Source: Schlesneria sp.
Lineage (GTDB): Bacteria; Planctomycetota; Planctomycetia; Planctomycetales; Planctomycetaceae
Reading direction: 5' to 3'
DNA: 6,421 nt
Assembly: GCA_025353525.1 (NCBI GenBank)
Contig: JANXOO010000499.1
Location: forward strand, 1 to 6,421
A model generated the notes under the pieces. That model made no database searches. It worked only from the letters and a program-made list of their open reading frames with translations, and was not told the origin of the DNA. Positions within the stretch are counted from its first letter, which is position 1; each line of letters opens with the position of its first letter. Positions 1 to 6,117 of the stretch are shown here, one piece after another. The translations under genes and the position numbers were made by a program.

Positions 1-1296
1 CAGGACTTTGCATTTCTGGAAATCAACGACGGAAGTTGCATGGCCAACATTCAAATCGTCGTCGATGCCAGCGTGCCCGATTACCTGATGCTGATGAAAC
101 AGATTCATACCGGTGCCAGTGTGGCGGTTGTCGGCCAAATCAAGGAATCGCCCGGCAAGGGGCAGCGAGTCGAAATCCACGCCGAAACCCTGAAGGTGCT
201 CGGCACGGCTGACCCGGCCACTTATCCTCTGCAAAAGAAAGGGCACAGCTTCGAATTTCTGCGGGAAAAGGCCCACCTCAGGCCACGAACAAACACGTTC
301 GGAGCGATTGCCCGGGTCAGAAATGCACTGTGCGCTGCGATCCACGACTTCTTTCAGGCCCGGGAATTTCTTTACGTCCAAACCCCGATCATTACGACCA
401 GCGATTGTGAAGGAGCGGGTCAGGTCTTTCAGGTGACGACACTTGACCTGGCTCGGCTGCAACAGAGTAAAGCGGCGCTCGACTATTCGCACGATTTCTT
501 CGGGAAAAAGGCGGGGCTGACGGTGAGTGGTCAGCTCGAAGGAGAAATCTTTGCAACAGCCGTGGGTGACGTCTACACGTTTGGACCGACGTTTCGTGCT
601 GAAAATTCGAATACCACCCGGCACCTGGCCGAATTCTGGATGGTCGAACCCGAAATGCCATTTTATGAACTCGATGACAACATGGATTTGGCTGAATCGT
701 TCGTTCGTACGATCGTGAAGGACGTACTGAATACTTGCGAAGCAGACCTCGCCTTCTTCAACGAACGGATCGAGCCTGAATTGCTCAAGTCACTGGCGAA
801 TATTGTGGAACACGATTTCATTCGCCTCACGTACACCGAAGCCGTCTCGATTCTTGAAAAATCAGGCCACTCGTTTGAATTCCCCATCGCCTGGGGAAGC
901 GATTTGCAATCAGAACACGAACGGTATCTGACCGAACAGCATTTCAGGCAGCCTGTGATTCTGACGGACTACCCGCGTGCGATCAAATCGTTCTATATGC
1001 GCAGCAATGAAGACGGAAAAACGGTACGGGCGATGGATGTGCTCGTGCCACGGATTGGTGAAATCATCGGCGGCAGCCAACGTGAAGAGCGACATGCGGT
1101 CCTGATTGACCGAATGCGTGATTGCAACCTCAATCCCGATGACTATTGGTGGTACCTGGAATTACGCCAGTACGGGACAGTTCCGCATAGCGGTTTTGGT
1201 CTGGGCCTGGAACGAACGGTACAGCTCGTCACAGGAATGACGAATATCCGCGATTGCATCCCGTTTCCGCGAACCCCGAAAAGCGCCGACTTCTGA
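1..1296 (+). CDS. asnS: Asparaginyl-tRNA synthetase (AsnRS), 5'-truncated by the window edge
   Basis: Cytoplasmic class IIb aminoacyl-tRNA synthetase that charges tRNA-Asn with asparagine using ATP. The frame is open from base 1 and ends at TGA 1294-1296, giving 431 visible residues. Base 1 onward reads [13 protein letters not shown] before the ATG at 40. This matches the OB-fold strand FLxxxDGSC of AsnRS, so ATG 40 is internal. By recalled comparison with E. coli AsnRS, roughly 30-40 N-terminal residues lie upstream. The visible part holds the rest of the anticodon-binding OB fold, then the linker AHLRPRT (near 274-294). Class II motif 2, [16 protein letters not shown], is at 592-639. [11 protein letters not shown] is near 1060-1092. 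Motif 3, GFGLGLER, is at 1192-1215. YGTVPHSG and the ending IPFPRTP are typical of AsnRS rather than AspRS. It is convergent with the glnN gene downstream and shows no frameshift. Its promoter and start are outside the window. Confidence 0.97.
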   Translation, partial: QDFAFLEINDGSCMANIQIVVDASVPDYLMLMKQIHTGASVAVVGQIKESPGKGQRVEIHAETLKVLGTADPATYPLQKKGHSFEFLREKAHLRPRTNTFGAIARVRNALCAAIHDFFQAREFLYVQTPIITTSDCEGAGQVFQVTTLDLARLQQSKAALDYSHDFFGKKAGLTVSGQLEGEIFATAVGDVYTFGPTFRAENSNTTRHLAEFWMVEPEMPFYELDDNMDLAESFVRTIVKDVLNTCEADLAFFNERIEPELLKSLANIVEHDFIRLTYTEAVSILEKSGHSFEFPIAWGSDLQSEHERYLTEQHFRQPVILTDYPRAIKSFYMRSNEDGKTVRAMDVLVPRIGEIIGGSQREERHAVLIDRMRDCNLNPDDYWWYLELRQYGTVPHSGFGLGLERTVQLVTGMTNIRDCIPFPRTPKSADF

Positions 1297-1322
1297 GTTT
1301 TCCGGACCGGTGGAACCATCGT

Positions 1323-1365
1323 TTGGCTGGTGTCTGTCGGTTGGCTGGTGTCTGTCGTTGGCTGG
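1323..1365. repeat. Short tandem repeat, about 2.5 copies of a 17-18 bp unit
   Basis: TTGGCTGGTGTCTGTCG occurs at 1323-1339 and again, identical, at 1341-1357. A third, partial copy TTGGCTGG follows at 1358-1365. The copy-to-copy step is 18 and then 17 bp. It lies 26 bp after the asnS stop in noncoding sequence. A replication-slippage microduplication is the simplest explanation. No function can be read from it. Confidence 0.85.
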
Positions 1366-1437
1366 CTCGGTCAATCGGAACAGTTTGCCTGGGACGTAAC
1401 CCGGCTGGCAACGGCGTTTCCGCGTTGGTCATCCTCT

Positions 1438-1451
1438 TGATCGCGCGATCA
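1438..1451. repeat. 14-bp perfect palindrome downstream of glnN
   Basis: TGATCGCGCGATCA is its own reverse complement. It lies 14 bp beyond the glnN stop codon (1466-1468) on the transcript side. As RNA it could form a 5-bp stem with a GCGC loop, which is weak and has no U-tract after it. It could instead be a protein-binding site or chance. The palindrome is seen directly; a role in 3'-end formation of glnN or asnS is only inferred from position. Confidence 0.6.
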
Positions 1452-1465
1452 CCGCCCGTGGGGGA

Positions 1466-3667
1466 TTACTTGATGAACAGCATTTCCTGGTATGTGGGAA
1501 GTGGCCAGTGGTCATCAGCGACGATGGTTTCGAGTTCGTCGACGACGACGCGGACGGCCTGCATGGCCGGCTTGACCGTCTTTGAACAGCGATCAGCCGC
1601 CTGTTTCGGGTTGCTTACTCCGTGTCCGCCATGTCCCCCTTCTTCGTTCAGGTGCTCGAGGGCTGACGTCTTTTCGTTCAGCGTTTTGATCAAGCTGCTG
1701 AGTTTGGTGAGCAGTGATGCATCGAAGTCGACTCCCGCTGCCTTGCAATTGGCCGATGCTGCCGCCAAGTCGCTTTGATAGCGAACGGCCGCCGGGTAGA
1801 TAATCGTTTTGGCGATCTCTTGTGTCAGTCTCGCTTCGACGTTGATCGTGAGGACGTACTGTTCGAAGTAGATTTCTTCACGGCTCGCGACTTCGCGCGG
1901 TGACAGCACCTTGTACTTTTCCATCATCGAGACGACAGCCGGATCGGTGATGGCGGGAAGTGCATCGATCGTCTGCTTGTTGTTCGGCAAACCGCGTTTG
2001 GCTGCTTCGGCATGCCATTCTTCGGAATAACCGTCGCCGTTGAACACGACCGCTCCGTGTTCGTTGATGATTGACTTGAGCAGCACCTGGACAGCGCCAG
2101 CCAGCTTCGCAGGGTCGCCTCCGGTGGCTTTTTCAAGCTCCGTGGCGATGTAGTCGAGCGATTCGGTCATAATCGTATTGAGTGCCACCAGAGGTCCCGA
2201 CAACGATTGACTGGAACCAACGGCGCGGAATTCGAACTTGTTGCCGGTGAAGGCGAACGGGCTGGTTCGATTGCGGTCCCCAGCGTCTTTCGGCAGTGGC
2301 GGCAGAGTGTCGACGCCAACCGTCATGACGCCTGCCAGCTTGCTGGTTGCGGCCGAACCGGTCTTCTTGATCTGCTCGAACACATCAGCGAGTTGTTCAC
2401 CGAGGAAGATCGAGATGATCGCCGGAGGCGCCTCGTTGGCGCCAAGGCGGTGGTCGTTACCAGCGTGTGCCACAACAGCTCGCAGAAGTGCGCTGTGCTT
2501 GTGGACGGCACGGATGACAGCTCCGCAGAAGACCAGGAACTGCATATTTTCGTGCGGGGTCTTGCCCGGTTCGAGCAGATTGCCCTGGACCGAATTTCCG
2601 AGCGACCAGTTGAGGTGCTTTCCGGAACCGTTGACTCCAGCGAACGGCTTTTCGTGCAGCAGGCATTCCAGGCCGTACTTGGCTGCCACCTTTTTCAGTG
2701 TGAGCATGAGCAACTGTTGATGGTCGGCTGCGACGTTGGCGTTCTCGTAAATCGGAGCGATCTCGTACTGGCTCGGTGCCACTTCGTTGTGTCGCGTCTT
2801 GACGGGAACTCCGAGCTTGAACAGTTCTCGTTCGGTGTCGAGCATGCAGGCAAGCACGCGATCAGGAATCGCACCGAAGTATTGGTCGCAGAATTCCTGA
2901 CCTTTCGGAGGCATCGCACCGAACAAAGTGCGTCCGGCATTGATAAGGTCTGGCCGTGCGAAGAAGAAGTTGCGGTCGATCAGGAAGTATTCCTGCTCGG
3001 GACCGGCGGACGCCGTCACGAGTGGGATATTCTTGTGTCCAAACAGCTTCAGCACGCGTTGAGCCTGAGTGTTCAGGGCTTTCATCGAGCGGAGGAGTGG
3101 CGTTTTCTTGTCGAGTGCTTCGCCGGTCCACGAAAAGAACGCGGTCGGAATGCAAAGCGTGGTACCGTTCGGATTTTCGAGGATATACGCGGGGCTCGTG
3201 ACATCCCACGCGGTATAACCGCGGGCTTCAAACGTCGCACGAATTCCGCCAGACGGGAAGCTGGACGCATCGGGTTCGCCCTGAATCAAGGCCGATCCGC
3301 TGAATTCGTTGACTGCGCCGCCTGAACCGTCGGGTGCAAGAAAACTGTCGTGCTTTTCGGCAGTGATCCCCGTCAACGGGTAGAAGACGTGAGCGTAGTG
3401 TGTTGCACCCTTTTCGATGGCCCAGTCTTTCATCGCAGCAGCGACGGTGTCGGCAACGGCTGCATCAAGTGGTTCGCCGAGTTCAATGGTTTTCATGACC
3501 GACTTGAAAACGCTCTTGGGCAGACGGTCCTTCATGACCTTGGTGCTGAAGACGTTCGCCCCGAACAGGTCACTGCCTGCCGCGTCCGCAAAATTCAATG
3601 GTTCCGAGATCGGTTTGTAATTCGTGACGGCCTGAATTGCCTGAAAACGTGCTCTGCTACCACTCAT
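1466..3667 (-). CDS. glnN: Type III glutamine synthetase (GSIII)
   Basis: This 733-residue cytoplasmic enzyme makes glutamine from glutamate, ammonia and ATP. Its length is usual for GSIII (around 700-730), far above GSI or GSII. An N-terminal GSIII-specific region comes first. The catalytic core carries [10 protein letters not shown] (222-231, metal ligands E224/E226), [20 protein letters not shown] (294-313, E295/E302), [14 protein letters not shown] (338-351), [13 protein letters not shown] (404-416) and [17 protein letters not shown] (465-481). These are family hallmarks. A helical C-terminal extension ends in [16 protein letters not shown] 3667 is preferred over the in-frame TTG at 3682 because GAAGG sits 8 nt before the ATG. 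It is divergent from glnII across 581 bp. GSIII enzymes are generally known as oligomers of two stacked rings and are often tied to nitrogen stress. An odd feature is a His/Gly-rich GGHGGHG stretch at 677-683. Catalytic motifs look intact. Confidence 0.97.
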   Translation of the reverse strand: MSGSRARFQAIQAVTNYKPISEPLNFADAAGSDLFGANVFSTKVMKDRLPKSVFKSVMKTIELGEPLDAAVADTVAAAMKDWAIEKGATHYAHVFYPLTGITAEKHDSFLAPDGSGGAVNEFSGSALIQGEPDASSFPSGGIRATFEARGYTAWDVTSPAYILENPNGTTLCIPTAFFSWTGEALDKKTPLLRSMKALNTQAQRVLKLFGHKNIPLVTASAGPEQEYFLIDRNFFFARPDLINAGRTLFGAMPPKGQEFCDQYFGAIPDRVLACMLDTERELFKLGVPVKTRHNEVAPSQYEIAPIYENANVAADHQQLLMLTLKKVAAKYGLECLLHEKPFAGVNGSGKHLNWSLGNSVQGNLLEPGKTPHENMQFLVFCGAVIRAVHKHSALLRAVVAHAGNDHRLGANEAPPAIISIFLGEQLADVFEQIKKTGSAATSKLAGVMTVGVDTLPPLPKDAGDRNRTSPFAFTGNKFEFRAVGSSQSLSGPLVALNTIMTESLDYIATELEKATGGDPAKLAGAVQVLLKSIINEHGAVVFNGDGYSEEWHAEAAKRGLPNNKQTIDALPAITDPAVVSMMEKYKVLSPREVASREEIYFEQYVLTINVEARLTQEIAKTIIYPAAVRYQSDLAAASANCKAAGVDFDASLLTKLSSLIKTLNEKTSALEHLNEEGGHGGHGVSNPKQAADRCSKTVKPAMQAVRVVVDELETIVADDHWPLPTYQEMLFIK

Positions 3668-3675
3668 GAGATGTA

Positions 3676-3680
3676 CCTTC
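3676..3680 (-). promoter_or_regulatory. Shine-Dalgarno site of glnN (decides the start)
   Basis: On the minus strand GAAGG lies 8 nt before the ATG at 3667-3665. The alternative in-frame TTG at 3682 would overlap this site and has no comparable purine run at the right distance, so the ATG start is favoured. Confidence 0.7.
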
Positions 3681-3740
3681 AAACAGGAAACAAAGGTTAA
3701 GCGCCAAAGGGCCTCTGCTATGCGAACTTCGCGAGCAATC

Positions 3741-3746
3741 AGTATA
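3741..3746 (-). promoter_or_regulatory. Possible -10 element for glnN
   Basis: The minus strand reads TATACT, one mismatch from TATAAT, 73 bp before the glnN ATG. This would leave a leader of about 65 nt. No recognisable TTGACA-like box lies 16-18 bp upstream, so the call is weak. It could work with an activator or with a sigma factor whose -35 preference differs. Confidence 0.25.
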
Positions 3747-3839
3747 CAGGGAAAGACTCTTGAGCCGGGATGTGCCAGTCAATTGAAATTTAACAGGATC
3801 GGCTCTGAAATTCACGTCTGCGCGTACTTCGTCATCGCT

Positions 3840-3863
3840 AAAAAATGGCCCGACTCATTTTTT
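3840..3863. repeat. 24-bp A/T-rich inverted repeat in the divergent region
   Basis: AAAAAATG (3840-3847) and CATTTTTT (3856-3863) are exact reverse complements separated by the 8-bp spacer GCCCGACT. The dyad centre is about 185 bp upstream of glnN and about 397 bp upstream of glnII. Spacing and symmetry would suit a dimeric DNA-binding protein. As RNA, the weak A-U stem makes a terminator unlikely. The symmetry is seen directly; an operator role is inference. Confidence 0.45.
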
Positions 3864-4021
3864 CGATTCGGCTGCCGGTCATTCAGGCGAAAATTGGCAT
3901 CGGCTTTTGTTTTTAGCAACGCTTGAGCGGCATTCATCAGCCTCTGACAGCCAAGGTCCTGAAAAAAAAGAACTGTCCTGCAAGTTTTGAGCGACAATCA
4001 GTTGCTGCATAAACGGATCAC

Positions 4022-4038
4022 TGCCCGTTTTGTGGGCA
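4022..4038. repeat. Small GC stem-loop upstream of glnII
   Basis: TGCCC (4022-4026) and GGGCA (4034-4038) pair around a 7-nt loop. A T5 run begins 12 nt later (4050-4054), too far for a classic terminator. Five base pairs is close to what chance gives, so this is a low-weight note. Confidence 0.2.
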
Positions 4039-4148
4039 TGAGATCACGGTTTTTAAGCACGGCATTCTCTGGGAAGGGTCTCATCTCCCTGGTTTCGAGG
4101 AACGGCAACTGGTGCTGGGGATGTATGTATTGCCTTCACATCACAACC

Positions 4149-4183
4149 CGGATTAGCAAATCGGAATACGATTTGCTAATCCG
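4149..4183 (+). promoter_or_regulatory. Perfect 15-bp-arm inverted repeat upstream of glnII
   Basis: CGGATTAGCAAATCG (4149-4163) and CGATTTGCTAATCCG (4169-4183) are exact reverse complements around the 5-nt loop GAATA. The element ends 65 bp before the glnII ATG. No T-run follows (next bases TCGTCCC), so it is not a standard intrinsic terminator. It could be an operator for a dimeric regulator, or a stable hairpin in the glnII leader affecting mRNA stability or translation. An inverted repeat this long and perfect is unlikely by chance. Which strand or molecule is used cannot be told from sequence. Confidence 0.6.
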
Positions 4184-4237
4184 TCGTCCCTGATTCCGGA
4201 ACAACTCATGTCGCAGACTTGCTTTGAAAGAAGGACC

Positions 4238-4242
4238 AGGAG
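4238..4242 (+). promoter_or_regulatory. Shine-Dalgarno site of glnII
   Basis: AGGAG lies 6 nt before the ATG at 4249. This is a near-ideal site and supports that start. An upstream ATG at 4208 is in another frame. Confidence 0.8.
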
Positions 4243-4248
4243 AAATCA

Positions 4249-5274
4249 ATGCCAAAGTTTAAATTGGAATACGTATGGCTCGACGGCTATAAACCCGTTC
4301 CCAACATCAGAGCTAAAACCCTCGTCAAGGAATTTGACGAAGAGCCGACCCTGGAACAACTTCCCAACTGGGGTTTTGATGGCAGCTCGACGAAACAGGC
4401 TGAGGGTCACTCTTCTGATTGCATTCTGAAACCCGTCGCCAAATTTCACGATTCTTCCCGTATCAACGGCGTGATCGTTCTTTGCGAGGTTCTCCTTCCC
4501 GACCTCACACCTCACTCCACCAATGGCCGGGCCACGATCCTCGATGACCCCGACACCTGGTTCGGTTTCGAGCAGGAGTATTTCCTGTACAAAGACGGCC
4601 TGCCACTTGGCTTTCCTGCAGAAGGTTTTCCTATCGAAGGCCAGGGAAGGTACTATTGTGGCGTGGGTTATAGCACAATGGGCGATATCGCTCGCGAGAT
4701 TGTCGAAGAGCATCTCGACCTTTGCCTTGATGCCGGCATCAATCACGAAGGCATTAACGCCGAAGTGGCCAAAGGCCAGTGGGAATTCCAGATTTTTGGC
4801 AAAGGTTCCAAAAGAGCCGCTGACGAAATGTGGGTGGCCCGCTACATCCTAAACCGCGTTTGCGAAAAATATGGTGTTGACGTTAACTACCATTGCAAGC
4901 CGCTCGGTCAAACTGACTGGAACGGCTCGGGCATGCACTCCAACTTCTCGACCAAATATCTCCGGGAAGTTGGCGGCGAAGAATATTTCAAGTCGCTGAT
5001 GGTTGCCTTTGATAAATACAAGGCCGAGCACATTGAGGTCTATGGACCAGACAACCACTTGCGCCTCACCGGCCAACACGAGACCCAGTCGATCCATAAA
5101 TTCACCTACGGCGTATCGGATCGCGGTGCATCAATCCGCGTCCCCGTCGGCATGCCAGGTAAGGGCTGGAAGGGCTACCTGGAAGATCGCCGGCCCAACT
5201 CCCAGGGCGACCCGTATCAGATCGCCAGCCGGATTCTGGCGACCATCGCTACTGTGCCACTGCCAAAGAAATAA
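4249..5274 (+). CDS. glnII: Type II (eukaryotic-type) glutamine synthetase
   Basis: This 341-residue cytoplasmic enzyme catalyses the same ATP-dependent glutamate-to-glutamine reaction as its divergent neighbour, but belongs to the GSII family. GSII enzymes are generally around 330-370 residues. The N-terminal beta-grasp domain carries NWGFDGSST (40-48) and AEGHSSD (51-57). The catalytic domain shows WFGFEQEYFLY (104-114, metal ligands E108/E110), GQGRYYCGVG (131-140), NAEVAKGQWEFQIF (170-183, E172/E179), GMHSNFSTK (228-236, H230), DNHLRLTGQHET (268-279, R272/E278), SDRGASIRVP (290-299, R297) and YLEDRRPNSQGDPY (310-323, E312). All expected active-site positions appear present. The GSI-type adenylylation motif is not expected in this family and is not seen. 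A strong Shine-Dalgarno supports the start, and an intrinsic terminator at 5340-5376 ends the unit, so it is probably monocistronic. GSII is best known in bacteria from rhizobia, Frankia and streptomycetes. Confidence 0.97.
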   Translation: MPKFKLEYVWLDGYKPVPNIRAKTLVKEFDEEPTLEQLPNWGFDGSSTKQAEGHSSDCILKPVAKFHDSSRINGVIVLCEVLLPDLTPHSTNGRATILDDPDTWFGFEQEYFLYKDGLPLGFPAEGFPIEGQGRYYCGVGYSTMGDIAREIVEEHLDLCLDAGINHEGINAEVAKGQWEFQIFGKGSKRAADEMWVARYILNRVCEKYGVDVNYHCKPLGQTDWNGSGMHSNFSTKYLREVGGEEYFKSLMVAFDKYKAEHIEVYGPDNHLRLTGQHETQSIHKFTYGVSDRGASIRVPVGMPGKGWKGYLEDRRPNSQGDPYQIASRILATIATVPLPKK

Positions 5275-5281
5275 GCGGGTG

Positions 5282-5300
5282 CCGCTTTCTGACGAAGCGG
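5282..5300 (+). other. Stem-loop just after the glnII stop
   Basis: CCGCTT (5282-5287) and AAGCGG (5295-5300) form a 6-bp stem with a 7-nt loop, followed by TTTG. It starts 8 bp after the glnII stop codon. Only three T residues follow, so by itself it is a poor terminator. It may protect the 3' end or act as the first of two tandem stops ahead of the strong one at 5340. Confidence 0.4.
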
Positions 5301-5339
5301 TTTGATGATTCGGAACGCGATGACAACAAGACTTTCCAT

Positions 5340-5376
5340 ACACCGCCGCCCCTCACCGGTCGGCGGTGTTTTTTTT
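5340..5376 (+). terminator. Intrinsic terminator of glnII
   Basis: ACACCGCCG (5340-5348) and CGGCGGTGT (5361-5369) form a perfect 9-bp GC-rich stem around a 12-nt loop, with a run of eight T (5369-5376) at its 3' side. This is a canonical Rho-independent terminator for the + strand. On the minus strand the same stem has no T-run after it, so it would serve the convergent C26 gene (stop at 5386) only weakly. Confidence 0.92.
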
Positions 5377-5385
5377 GCGTGCGAA

Positions 5386-6117
5386 TCAGGCCATGCAACG
5401 AGAGACCGCAGATGCGAACTCTTTCCAGATGCGTAGATTGCCAACAGGTTCTTCCGGCATCCGTTCCGGGTGAAACTGAAGTCCGACTACAAAATCGCTG
5501 TTCGCATCGAAGTAGCCCTCGATCAGCCCGTCGTCCGCGTACGCCATCGGAGTGAACCGCGGTGCCAGAACCCGAACCCCTTGATGATGGTAGCTGTTTA
5601 CCGGCAGCTCGGTTCGGCCGTACCATTTGTGCAGCGGGGTGTCGGAATCAATCGCAATAGAATGACGATAAGTATCGTAGTGGTCGTGATCGATATGTTT
5701 CAATCGGGACTTCTTTTCCTTGCACACATCGCCGTACAGGGTACCTCCGCAAACGACGTTCAGTAATTGTGAACCGCGGCATATCCCGAAGATTGGAATT
5801 TTCTTTCGTAGAGCGGCGCGGATCAGCCGGATCTCAATTTCGTCCTTCAGAGGATGCGTTTGCTCTACATTCCGATGATTGGCGTCTGTTGCCTGGTAGT
5901 GTTTTGGCTCAACATCCTCGCCTTCGACGATCAGCAGCCCGCTCATGTTGGCCATATACTGCGGAAGGCACGAGAGAGTGCCTTCGACAACCGGAATCAT
6001 GACCGGCAGAATCTTCAAGCGAATCAGTAGACCAAGATGGGCTTCGGACACATAATCGATGTACTTCTCTTTTCGGAGCGTCCTGCGAGACACGACGACG
6101 ACTGACGGGCGATTCAT
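5386..6117 (-). CDS. Class I glutamine amidotransferase-fold hydrolase, peptidase C26 family (PuuD-like)
   Basis: This 243-residue protein is close in length to PuuD (gamma-glutamyl-GABA hydrolase, about 254). The catalytic triad is visible: nucleophile Cys113 in the elbow GICRGSQLLNV (111-121), and His216 and Glu218 in LQFHPE (213-218). NSYHHQGV (174-181) also fits the C26 family, which cleaves gamma-glutamyl amides. An early landmark reads LLIVEGEDVEPKHY (61-74), where PuuD-like proteins usually have GGxDVxP, so this may be a distinct subfamily. ATG 6117 is chosen because GGGGAG lies 8 nt upstream. The frame is open 34 codons further, but that stretch overlaps the aminotransferase in another frame. 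Its start overlaps the aminotransferase stop by 4 bp, indicating one operon and coupled translation. The substrate is unknown: a gamma-glutamylated intermediate, or glutamine as ammonia donor, are both possible. No signal peptide is seen. Confidence 0.9.
   Translation of the reverse strand: MNRPSVVVVSRRTLRKEKYIDYVSEAHLGLLIRLKILPVMIPVVEGTLSCLPQYMANMSGLLIVEGEDVEPKHYQATDANHRNVEQTHPLKDEIEIRLIRAALRKKIPIFGICRGSQLLNVVCGGTLYGDVCKEKKSRLKHIDHDHYDTYRHSIAIDSDTPLHKWYGRTELPVNSYHHQGVRVLAPRFTPMAYADDGLIEGYFDANSDFVVGLQFHPERMPEEPVGNLRIWKEFASAVSRCMA

Larger units (their letters stand above)
1297..1465. other. Convergent intergenic region between asnS and glnN
   Basis: This is 169 bp between the stop codons of two convergent genes. 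It holds a short tandem repeat (1323-1365), a possible 6-bp stem with a bulged T at 1387-1405 (GCC-T-GGG, loop ACGTAA, CCC-GGC), and a 14-bp palindrome (1438-1451). None is followed by a T-run on either strand, so no canonical intrinsic terminator is visible for either gene. Transcription may end by Rho or at one of these weak stems. An open frame crosses the gap on the + strand, but it starts inside asnS and runs into antisense glnN, so it is not believed. Confidence 0.6.
3668..4248. other. Divergent control region between glnN and glnII, no credible gene
   Basis: This is 581 bp between two divergent start codons. It is richer in A and T runs than the flanking genes (for example A8 at 3962-3969 and T-rich patches near 3858-3863 and 3905-3914). 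Open frames here are short, start at poor codons or overlap the gene starts, and resemble nothing known, so none is called. Noted elements are a weak -10-like TATACT for glnN (3741-3746), a 24-bp A/T inverted repeat (3840-3863), a small stem (4022-4038), a perfect 15-bp-arm hairpin (4149-4183), and a 7-bp direct repeat TGAAATT at 3784-3790 and 3806-3812 (22-bp step). No convincing sigma70 promoter pair, sigma54 site or NtrC-type TGCACC-N5-GGTGCA site was found. A small RNA cannot be excluded. Confidence 0.7.

Noticed and set aside
1254..1778. 174-codon + strand frame crossing the asnS-glnN gap
   Set aside because: It begins inside asnS in another frame, passes through the tandem repeat and continues antisense to glnN. 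It has no ribosome binding site and no recognisable domain.
2207..3325. 372-codon open frame on the + strand, antisense to glnN
   Set aside because: It lies wholly inside the well-supported GSIII gene on the other strand, has no recognisable motif and low-complexity charged composition. Long antisense frames are common opposite GC-biased genes.
3764..3777. TGGCAC on the minus strand as a sigma54 -24 element for glnN
   Set aside because: The GG and the following GC are 9 bp apart instead of the strict 10, and the -12 box is not TTGC-like.
3666..3926. 86-codon + strand frame starting beside the glnN start
   Set aside because: It has no ribosome binding site, overlaps the glnN leader and start, and has no conserved features.
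3953..3979. A8 run flanked by two GTCCTG copies, considered as a minus-strand terminator
   Set aside because: On the minus strand the T8 run is not preceded by a stem of useful length, and no gene on that strand ends nearby.
4117..4133. GGGG-N11-GC with TTGC on the + strand as a sigma54 promoter for glnII
   Set aside because: The spacing is one base too long and the -24 box is not TGGCAC-like.
3987..4193. 68-codon frame before glnII with a Cys-rich CWGCMYCLH stretch
   Set aside because: It starts at a TTG with no Shine-Dalgarno, runs through the 4149-4183 inverted repeat and resembles nothing known. The cysteines alone do not support a metal-binding peptide.
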